From an uncultured Bacilli bacterium (lineage in GTDB: Bacteria; Bacillota_I; Bacilli_A; RF39; UBA660), in contig CANRDR010000036.1 of NCBI GenBank assembly GCA_947629425.1, positions 1 through 12,079 on the forward strand: a stretch of DNA of 12,079 nt, read 5' to 3'. Position 1 is the stretch's first letter, and each line of letters opens with the position of its first letter. Positions 6,928 to 12,079 of the stretch are shown in pieces. Position numbers and translations under genes: made by a program. The notes under the pieces were generated by a model. It was not told the origin of the DNA. It saw only the letters and a program-made list of their open reading frames with translations, and ran no database searches.

Positions 6928-7647
6928 ATGGTTAAAAAAAAGAAGAAGAGATTAAATATTAAAAGAACTCTATTTTTCTTATTATTTTTATATATTATTG
7001 GTTTTAGTATATATTGGATTTATAAAAGACCTATTAATCATATAGAAATAAGTGGTAATAATTTAATAAAAGATATAGATATAATAACTGCTGCTAATTT
7101 AAAAGATTATCCTTCTATATTTAAATATAGTTCAAGAACTATAGAAAAAAGAATAAAAGAATTAAGTTTAGTAGATAGTGTAGATGTAAAAAAAACATTT
7201 GATTTTACTATAAAAATAACTATTAAAGAAAATAAAGTATTGTTTTATTATAAAAATAAAGATAAAATAGTTCTTGGCAATGGAGATATTATAAATAATA
7301 AATTAGATAAATTATATGGTATACCAGTATTTATAAATGAGGCTGATAATAAAGTTTTTAAAGAATTTATAAAGAATTTTAATAAGATAAATGAAAATAT
7401 TATTAGTGAAATGAATACTATAGAATATTATCCAGATTATAATAATGATAATGAAATAATTGATGGAAAGAATTTTAAAATAGTTATGAATGATGGTAAT
7501 ACTATAATAACTAGTAGTGATTCATGTAATGTTATAAATAAATATAATGAAGTATATGCTTCCTTAAATGGAAAACAAGGAACATTATATTTAGATAAAA
7601 GAAGTAATACAGATTCTAATTTAATATTTATGCCATATGAGGGATAA
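6928..7647 (+). CDS. divIB: Cell division protein FtsQ/DivIB
   Basis: A bitopic membrane protein of the divisome, where FtsQ/DivIB works with FtsL/DivIC and FtsB. The 239-residue product has a very basic cytoplasmic tail (MVKKKKKRLNIKR), one membrane segment (about 14-32) and an extracytoplasmic POTRA domain (about 36-102). The POTRA begins INHIEISGNNLIKDIDI and contains the helix RTIEKRIKELSLVDSVDV typical of the family, followed by the beta domain. The overall layout, position next to murG and size support the call better than any single motif, because this family is poorly conserved. The SD AGGTG overlaps the murG stop codon, suggesting translational coupling; queH begins 2 nt after this gene ends. 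Confidence 0.88.
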   Translation: MVKKKKKRLNIKRTLFFLLFLYIIGFSIYWIYKRPINHIEISGNNLIKDIDIITAANLKDYPSIFKYSSRTIEKRIKELSLVDSVDVKKTFDFTIKITIKENKVLFYYKNKDKIVLGNGDIINNKLDKLYGIPVFINEADNKVFKEFIKNFNKINENIISEMNTIEYYPDYNNDNEIIDGKNFKIVMNDGNTIITSSDSCNVINKYNEVYASLNGKQGTLYLDKRSNTDSNLIFMPYEG

Positions 7648-7649
7648 TT

Positions 7650-8234
7650 ATGAACTATGATAAAGAAATGATGAATATTATTAAAAAATTAGATTATAAA
7701 CCAACATTACTATTACATTCTTGTTGTGCACCATGTTCATCTTCTGTAATAGAAAGATTAAAAGATTATTTTGATATAACAGTTTTATATTATAATCCTA
7801 ATATTGAACCAATAAGTGAATATGAAAAAAGAAAGAAAGAGCAAATAAAATTATTAGATATTTTAAATATAAAATATATGGAATGTGATTATAATAATGA
7901 TTTATTTCATAAAATAAGTGAAGGTTTAGAAAATTGTCCTGAAAGAGGAATTAGATGTCATAAATGTTATAGATTAAGATTGGATTATACAGCAAATTTA
8001 GCTAAAAAAAATAATTTTGAATATTTTTCTACAACTCTTACAGTTAGTCCATATAAATTAAGTAATGTAATAAATGAAATAGGTATTGAATTAGATAGTA
8101 TTTATAATGTTAAATATTTAGTAAATGATTTTAAAAAACAAAATGGTTATAAAAGAAGTATAGAATTATCTAAAAAATATAATTTATATAGACAAAATTA
8201 TTGTGGTTGTATATATAGTAAAGGAGATTTATGA
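7650..8234 (+). CDS. queH: Epoxyqueuosine reductase QueH (DUF208 family)
   Basis: QueH reduces epoxyqueuosine in tRNA to queuosine; it is an iron-sulfur enzyme unrelated to the cobalamin-dependent QueG. The 194-residue protein shows the family's cysteine pattern: LLHSCCAPCSS (Cys25, 26, 29), CPERGIRCHKCYRLRL (Cys96, 103, 106) and YCGCIYS near the C-terminus (Cys185, 187). YYNPNIEP and TTLTVSPYK are also characteristic. It starts 2 nt after ftsQ, with GAGGG of the ftsQ tail as ribosome binding site, and its TGA stop overlaps the ATG of the pilin-like gene by 4 nt. Together with queA it covers the last two steps of queuosine synthesis. Its placement in a cell-wall/division operon probably reflects gene packing rather than shared function. 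Confidence 0.95.
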   Translation: MNYDKEMMNIIKKLDYKPTLLLHSCCAPCSSSVIERLKDYFDITVLYYNPNIEPISEYEKRKKEQIKLLDILNIKYMECDYNNDLFHKISEGLENCPERGIRCHKCYRLRLDYTANLAKKNNFEYFSTTLTVSPYKLSNVINEIGIELDSIYNVKYLVNDFKKQNGYKRSIELSKKYNLYRQNYCGCIYSKGDL

Positions 8235-8647
8235 ATAAAAAAGGATTTACGTTAGTAGAATTATTAGCAGTAATAGTTGTTTTAAGTTTGTTAGTAATAA
8301 TAGTTGCAACTAATGGATTTGGAGCATTTAATAAAACTAAAGATAAAATAGATGATTATAATTTAAGCGTTCTTAAAGAAGCAGTAAAAAATATAGGTGT
8401 AGAAATATTAAATTGTGATGATGAAATAAGTAGTGATATTTTAGATAAAAGTTTATATAAGAGTACTGGTACTTATACTTGTGATGAAATATTAAGTAAA
8501 ACAAAAAGTACTGGTTTAAATTTAAGTTTAAAAAAAATGTTAGAAAAACAGTTAGTAACTGGCGGTGAATTAGAAAAATATGGTGATAGTTTAAATATAA
8601 ATTTAAAAATAGATAGCAATAATAAAATTACAGTAACGATTAATTAA
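8231..8647 (+). CDS. Type IV pilin-like prepilin with N-terminal methylation motif
   Basis: This 138-residue protein begins MNKKGFTLVELLAVIVVLSL, a textbook class III (prepilin peptidase) signal: cleavage after Gly5, methylation of Phe6, and the conserved Glu at mature position 5, followed by a hydrophobic helix to about residue 27. The globular part has two cysteines (Cys62 and Cys84) that could form one disulfide after export, and ends in a short beta-rich LNINLKIDSNNKITVTIN. Similar proteins include competence/T4P-like ComGC-type pseudopilins, but no prepilin peptidase, assembly ATPase or membrane platform gene is in the window, so the filament is unknown. The ATG overlaps the queH stop (ATGA), and AAAGGAG (8220-8226) lies within queH, so translation is coupled to queH. 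Confidence 0.9.
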   Translation: MNKKGFTLVELLAVIVVLSLLVIIVATNGFGAFNKTKDKIDDYNLSVLKEAVKNIGVEILNCDDEISSDILDKSLYKSTGTYTCDEILSKTKSTGLNLSLKKMLEKQLVTGGELEKYGDSLNINLKIDSNNKITVTIN

Positions 8648-8650
8648 TTA

Positions 8651-8679
8651 TTTACATTATATGAATTATGATATATTAT
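8651..8679 (+). promoter_or_regulatory. Possible topA promoter
   Basis: TTTACA (8651-8656), a 17-nt spacer and TATTAT (8674-8679). Transcription would start near 8686, at the base of the hairpin listed next, giving a leader of about 40 nt before topA. Confidence 0.42.
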
Positions 8680-8684
8680 TAATT

Positions 8685-8710
8685 AGAAATATTTATTATT
8701 TCTTTTTCTT
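8685..8710 (+). terminator. Hairpin plus T-tract before topA
   Basis: A 7-bp stem AGAAATA (8685-8691) with TATTTCT (8697-8703), a 5-nt loop, then TTTTCTT. It is well placed to end the murG-ftsQ-queH-pilin transcript. It lies only 16 nt before the topA ATG (SD AAAGGA at 8714-8719), so a topA transcript starting at the promoter above would carry it at its 5' end. Confidence 0.5.
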
Positions 8711-8726
8711 ATGAAAGGAAGATGTT

Positions 8727-10745
8727 ATGGATTTAGTTATAGTTGAATCGCCTAGCAAAACAAAAACAATAGGTAAATATTTAGGAAGTAAATATAAAGT
8801 AGTATCTAGTAAAGGACATATTAGAGATTTAGCAACTAGTGGTAAATTTGGTTTAGGAGTAGATATAGAAAATGATTTTAAACCAAATTATATTGCAATA
8901 AGTGGTAAAAAGAAAATAATTAATGAATTAAAAAAAGATGTTAAAGACTCTAATAAAGTTTATCTTGCAACAGATCCAGATAGAGAAGGAGAGGCAATAA
9001 GTTGGCATTTATATGATGCTTTATCAATAAATGATGAAAAGTATGAAAGAGTAGTATTTAATGAAATAACAGAGCCAGCAGTTAAAGAGGCTTTTAAACA
9101 TCCTAGAAAAATAGATGATTCTTTAGTAAAAAGTCAAGAAACTAGAAGAATACTAGATAGAATTATAGGATTTAGATTATCAAAACTTATGCAATCAAAA
9201 ACTGGAGGAAAATCAGCAGGACGTGTACAATCTGTTGCATTAAAATTAATTGTTGATAGAGAAAGAGAAATTGAAGCATTTATTCCAGAAGAATATTGGA
9301 CTATTAATGCAGATTTTGGTGAATTTACATCAAATTTAGAAAAATATAATAATAAAAAAATAGAAATAAGTAATGAATCTGACGCTAATGAAATATTAAG
9401 TAAATTATCTAATGATTTTGTAATTACTTCTATAGAAAAACGTGAAAAAAATAAAAAAGGTGTAATGCCTTTTACTACATCAACTTTACAACAAGCATGT
9501 TCTACTAAATATAATTTTGGTTCTTCTAAAACTATGTCAATTGCACAAAAACTATATGAAGGTATAGATATTGGTAGTGAAACTGTAGGTTTGATTAGTT
9601 ATATGAGAACAGATTCTACTAGATTAAGTAATGTATTTGTATCAGATACATTAGAATTTATAAAAAGTGAATATGGTGAAGAATTTGTTGGTAATGTTAA
9701 AGTATCAAAAAAGAAAGAAAATGTACAAGATGCTCATGAAGCAATAAGACCAACTAGTATAAAAAGAACTCCTGAAAGTTTAAAAAAATATTTAAAACCA
9801 GATGAATATAAATTATATAGTATTATTTATTATAGAGCGTTAGCAAGTTTAATGAAAGATGCTAAAGTAATACAAACTAGTATAGTACTTGATAATAATA
9901 ATTATCAATTTAAATCAACAGGACAAGTAATAAGTTTTTTAGGATTTTTAAAAGTGTATGGTGAATTTATGAATAGTGAAGAAACTATATTACCACCATT
10001 AAATGAAAAAGATGTTTTAAATACAGATAAAATAACTAGTGAACAACATTTTACAAAACCACTTCCAAGATATACAGAGGCTTCACTAATTAAAGAAATG
10101 GAAGCATTAGGTATAGGAAGACCTAGTACTTATGCTAAAACTATGGAAACTTTAAAAGAAAGAGCATATGTTAAAGTAGAAGATAAAAAATTTATACCAA
10201 CAGATATTGGTATAGAAACAACAGATAAATTACAAGAATTCTTTTCTAATATAATAAATGTAGAATATACCGCTAATATGGAAACAGAATTAGATGATAT
10301 AGCAGAAGATAAATTAGATAATATAAAAGTATTAAAAGATTTTTATAAAGATTTTGAACCACTTGTTGAAAATGCTTTTTCAAATATGGAAAAGAAAGCC
10401 CCTACAAAAACTGGAGAAGTTTGTCCAGAATGTGGTAATGAATTAGTTATTAGAAAAGGAAAATATGGAGAATTTGTAGCATGTAGCAATTATCCAGAGT
10501 GTAAATATATTAAAAAAGAAGAAAAAAAAGAAAATGTAATTATGGATTGTCCTATATGTAAAGTAGGAAAAATAGTTGAAAAGAAAACAAGAAAAAATAA
10601 AATATTTTATGGATGTAATAACTATCCTAAATGTAAAACAGCAACATGGGATATACCTACAGGAGAATTATGTCCTAAATGTAATAGTTTATTAGTTAAT
10701 AAAAATAATCAAATTAAATGTAGTAGTTGTGATTATGAGCAATAA
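8727..10745 (+). CDS. topA: DNA topoisomerase I (type IA)
   Basis: TopA relaxes negative supercoils by cutting and passing single strands. The 672-residue protein is full length for a Firmicutes enzyme. The TOPRIM domain starts VIVESPSKTKTIGKYLG (Glu7) and carries the metal-binding acidic triad in TDPDREGEAISWHL (Asp83, Asp85, Glu87). The catalytic tyrosine is Tyr292 in SYMRTDSTRLS, with Arg294 two residues on. QDAHEAIRPT and GIGRPSTYAKTM are further family motifs. The C-terminus holds three four-cysteine zinc ribbons: Cys566/569/586/592, Cys608/611/630/636 and Cys649/652/665/668. The third is shorter. SD AAAGGA (8714-8719) supports the start. A strong hairpin terminator follows immediately after the stop. 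Identification is secure. Confidence 0.98.
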   Translation: MDLVIVESPSKTKTIGKYLGSKYKVVSSKGHIRDLATSGKFGLGVDIENDFKPNYIAISGKKKIINELKKDVKDSNKVYLATDPDREGEAISWHLYDALSINDEKYERVVFNEITEPAVKEAFKHPRKIDDSLVKSQETRRILDRIIGFRLSKLMQSKTGGKSAGRVQSVALKLIVDREREIEAFIPEEYWTINADFGEFTSNLEKYNNKKIEISNESDANEILSKLSNDFVITSIEKREKNKKGVMPFTTSTLQQACSTKYNFGSSKTMSIAQKLYEGIDIGSETVGLISYMRTDSTRLSNVFVSDTLEFIKSEYGEEFVGNVKVSKKKENVQDAHEAIRPTSIKRTPESLKKYLKPDEYKLYSIIYYRALASLMKDAKVIQTSIVLDNNNYQFKSTGQVISFLGFLKVYGEFMNSEETILPPLNEKDVLNTDKITSEQHFTKPLPRYTEASLIKEMEALGIGRPSTYAKTMETLKERAYVKVEDKKFIPTDIGIETTDKLQEFFSNIINVEYTANMETELDDIAEDKLDNIKVLKDFYKDFEPLVENAFSNMEKKAPTKTGEVCPECGNELVIRKGKYGEFVACSNYPECKYIKKEEKKENVIMDCPICKVGKIVEKKTRKNKIFYGCNNYPKCKTATWDIPTGELCPKCNSLLVNKNNQIKCSSCDYEQ

Positions 10746-10769
10746 AAAAGTGACTTTATAGTCATTTTT
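10746..10769 (+). terminator. Rho-independent terminator of topA
   Basis: AAAAGTGAC (10746-10754) pairs with GTCATTTTT (10761-10769), a 9-bp stem with one G-U pair and a 6-nt loop. The A-run in the left arm and T-run in the right arm give the classic form; the hairpin starts directly after the topA TAA. Confidence 0.72.
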
Positions 10770-10786
10770 AATTTAATAAACTTTTA

Positions 10787-10815
10787 TTGTAATAATAAAG
10801 TAATTTATATATAAT
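10787..10815 (+). promoter_or_regulatory. Promoter of the 10845 gene
   Basis: TTGTAA (10787-10792), a 17-nt spacer and a perfect TATAAT (10810-10815), giving a start near 10822. AGAGG (10834-10838) is the ribosome binding site, 6 nt before ATG 10845. Confidence 0.6.
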
Positions 10816-10844
10816 TTAATTAAGAAAGAATTTAGAGGTATATA

Positions 10845-11498
10845 ATGAAAAGCATTTATAGGACAAAATCATGGGCACATGGAGACACTTTTGCCATGAA
10901 AATAGAAAACGTAGATAAAGAATATGATGGTAGATATATAATATTAATTAAATGTTATTATAAAAAATATGAGAAAAATAAAAAAGGAAATTACCCTATG
11001 TTTCGTGCAAAAATAACAAAAGATAAAGTTTTACCTACAACTAAAGAAGAAATTGATAAACTAGAATTTATAAAGACAAGATTATTAGATCAAAATATGA
11101 GATTTTTACCTTTTGATGGATCTATATCAGATGAAGAGCATATTAAAAGAGTATCTAAAATAAAAATATATCCTGATGAATATGGTTATCTTTATTTAAA
11201 TATATTTAGAATATTTTTTAGAAAAATAAGACCATCTTTAATTTATCTAGGAAATTTTAATATAAAACCTCCTGAGAAGGAATATCTTCCATATAGTTTT
11301 GATGGTAGAGATCATAATATTGAAATGTTTGAATTAACAGAAGAATTTCCAAAAGAATTAATTAAAGCTTATAAAGATTATAATTTAAAACAAAGTGAAG
11401 CATATAAAAAAGAAGAAATAGAATCAAATAAAAGAATGGCAAATAGTTTTTTAGAAGTAAATAAATTTGTAGATAATTTTATTAATAATATGAACTAG
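10845..11498 (+). CDS. Unrecognised 217-aa protein, possibly the 5' part of a frameshifted gene
   Basis: I do not recognise this family. AGAGG upstream and a good promoter support the start. The N-terminal part (YRTKSWAHGDTFAMKIENVD, then YDGRYIILIKCYYKK) looks like a small beta-rich domain; the form 'GD-F-x-hydrophobic' loosely recalls Imm26-type immunity proteins, but this is a weak resemblance and not a call. It continues with FRAKITKDKVLPTTKEEIDK, a middle hydrophobic stretch (YLYLNIFRIFF, too short and charged at the ends to be a convincing membrane span), and a charged helical C-terminus. No signal peptide is seen. The frame ends with a TAG at 11496-11498, while the next frame to the left is open from 11489 straight into the gene at 11537. 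A single-base loss near 11489-11495 would explain both fragments. Confidence 0.72.
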   Translation: MKSIYRTKSWAHGDTFAMKIENVDKEYDGRYIILIKCYYKKYEKNKKGNYPMFRAKITKDKVLPTTKEEIDKLEFIKTRLLDQNMRFLPFDGSISDEEHIKRVSKIKIYPDEYGYLYLNIFRIFFRKIRPSLIYLGNFNIKPPEKEYLPYSFDGRDHNIEMFELTEEFPKELIKAYKDYNLKQSEAYKKEEIESNKRMANSFLEVNKFVDNFINNMN

Positions 11499-11536
11499 AT
11501 GAAACCAAAATTAAATTATATGATATAGATATAGCA

Positions 11537-11836
11537 GTGGAGATTAAAAAAAGATATGAAGAATTATATAAATTAAATATGGATAATGCAGATTTGATGA
11601 ATACAATACAAAAAAATTGTAAAGAATTTTTACAAATACCATATGAAGCACAAATATTTTGGATGGTAATTGCAGATTTACAAATGAAAAATAATAGATT
11701 AGATGAACAATTAAGACAAATAGCATTATCTAATATAGAACAAAATAGAGTGTATTGGATATTATCTGATAGTTATAAGTTAAGATTAAGAGAATTAAAT
11801 AAATTAAAGAAAAGGTTAACTAGTTATGAATTATAA
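11537..11836 (+). CDS. Unrecognised helical protein, possibly the detached 3' half of the preceding gene
   Basis: With a GTG start this is 99 residues. It is strongly helical and rich in Lys, Glu, Leu and Asn, with two notable stretches: CKEFLQIPYEAQIFWMVIAD, then QMKNNRLDEQLRQIALSNIE followed by the basic helix YKLRLRELNKLKKRL. Codon use matches the neighbours, so it looks truly coding. The start is doubtful: no Shine-Dalgarno precedes GTG 11537 or the alternative ATG 11579. The frame is open further upstream to 11489, encoding YELDETKIKLYDIDIA, which reads as protein-like and abuts the end of the gene at 10845. I therefore suspect one original reading frame of about 332 residues broken by a -1 shift, or an error in the assembled sequence. 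Function unknown. Confidence 0.5.
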   Translation: MEIKKRYEELYKLNMDNADLMNTIQKNCKEFLQIPYEAQIFWMVIADLQMKNNRLDEQLRQIALSNIEQNRVYWILSDSYKLRLRELNKLKKRLTSYEL

Positions 11837-11907
11837 TTTTTATAACGATTTTTAAAAATAGAAAATTAGAATATAATAATAGTGTATAGATTATATATAA
11901 AAATTAG

Positions 11908-11936
11908 TTGTAAAAATGGGGATAGTGTGATATAAT
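11908..11936 (+). promoter_or_regulatory. Strong extended -10 promoter near right edge
   Basis: TTGTAA (11908-11913), a 17-nt spacer and a perfect TATAAT (11931-11936) with TG at 11928-11929 (TGATATAAT). Predicted start about 11943. It is the best-formed protein-independent -10 element in the window. Confidence 0.7.
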
Positions 11937-11942
11937 TTATAC

Positions 11943-12057
11943 ATGGAAAGAAAAAGAGATACTTAACTTATGCTATGTTAGGTACTCTTAGTCCAAATTG
12001 TTAGTTTGGTGAGCACCATTCAATAGTAGAAAAGATGCTCTAATTTTTTTGTTTTTT
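11943..12057 (+). ncRNA. Candidate small structured RNA or attenuated leader
   Basis: Downstream of the strong promoter there is no long frame but dense structure. Hairpin 1 has 13 base pairs with one bulged A (left arm 11954-11967, right arm 11977-11989) and a 9-nt loop. Hairpin 2 is CCAAA (11993-11997) with TTTGG (12005-12009). The third is the terminator at 12011-12040 followed by T-runs. About 110 nt would be transcribed. I matched it to no RNA family I know: it lacks T-box, tRNA, SRP, 6S, PyrR-site and common riboswitch consensus elements. A 7-codon frame (MERKRDT, 11943-11966) begins at the predicted transcription start but has no ribosome binding site. Whether it is a free-standing sRNA or regulates a gene beyond the right edge cannot be told. 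Confidence 0.45.
12011..12057 (+). terminator. Hairpin and double T-run ending the structured RNA
   Basis: GAGCA (12011-12015) pairs with TGCTC (12036-12040), enclosing a 20-nt region that can form a short inner TTC/GAA helix, followed by TAA, seven T (12044-12050), G and six T (12052-12057). The T-tract is the longest in the window and convincing; the stem itself is modest. Confidence 0.55.
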
Positions 12058-12079
12058 AGTCCTTTAAGAACTTTATAAG

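Noticed and set aside
11544..11726. Minus-strand frame of 60 codons opposite the 11537 gene.
   Set aside because: It is a hydrophobic shadow of Lys/Asn-rich coding sequence on the other strand and has no start signals.
11837..11907. A terminator after the 11537 gene (ATTTTTAAAAAT region).
   Set aside because: Only A-T palindromes with no usable loop or G-C pairs are seen; in DNA this AT-rich such matches are expected by chance.
11943..11966. Seven-codon leader peptide MERKRDT.
   Set aside because: It has no Shine-Dalgarno and would have to be leaderless; its codons do not show a run of one amino acid as in classic attenuators.
11943..12057. Resemblance of the terminal RNA to a Cas9 tracrRNA or natural single guide (hairpin, TTAGTCC segment, small hairpin, terminator).
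   Set aside because: No cas gene or repeat array is in the window, and the first hairpin is self-complementary with no anti-repeat to match. A TAGTCC match is too short to carry weight. A search of the full genome for cas9 and repeats complementary to 11977-11990 would settle it.

Overview
The window is very AT-rich (codons such as ATA, AGA, TTA and AAA dominate) and looks like a chromosomal segment of a low-GC Firmicutes/Bacilli lineage. All long reading frames use TGG for Trp and none reads through TGA; queH ends in TGA. The standard bacterial code therefore applies, which argues against a Mycoplasma using code 4. The murC, murG and ftsQ/divIB genes indicate a walled, dividing cell. The surface-protein and prepilin types resemble those of uncultured gut Bacilli (RF39-like) or Clostridia, but that placement is inference. 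No transposase, phage, CRISPR or toxin cassette is visible.

Layout: (1) 1-1436, the 3' part of a secreted TasA/camelysin-like surface protein. It converges on (2) an iron-sulfur flavoprotein on the minus strand (1468-2007), with a hairpin between the stop codons. (3) Plus strand, an unrecognised 298-aa protein (2112-3008) and murC (3061-4431), each with its own extended -10 promoter. (4) tRNA-Ser(GCU) on the minus strand (4478-4568), back to back with queA (4675-5715), which has its own promoter and terminator. (5) A compact four-gene run: murG, ftsQ/divIB, queH and a type IV pilin-like gene (5844-8647). Gaps are 2-7 nt and the last pair overlaps by 4 nt. (6) topA (8727-10745), ended by a clear hairpin terminator. 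(7) An unrecognised protein (10845-11498) and a small downstream frame (11537-11836) that may be the two halves of one frameshifted gene. (8) At the right edge, a very strong promoter drives a short structured transcript ending in a hairpin and T-runs. It is either a small RNA or the attenuated leader of the next gene.

Themes: peptidoglycan precursor synthesis (MurC in the cytoplasm, MurG at the membrane) is combined with division (FtsQ/DivIB). Queuosine tRNA modification is represented by QueA, which makes epoxyqueuosine, and QueH, which reduces it to queuosine. The rest is chromosome topology (TopA), tRNA supply and cell-surface functions. The features that most deserve follow-up are the structured RNA at 11943-12057, the probable frameshift near 11489-11496, and the prepilin translationally coupled to queH.
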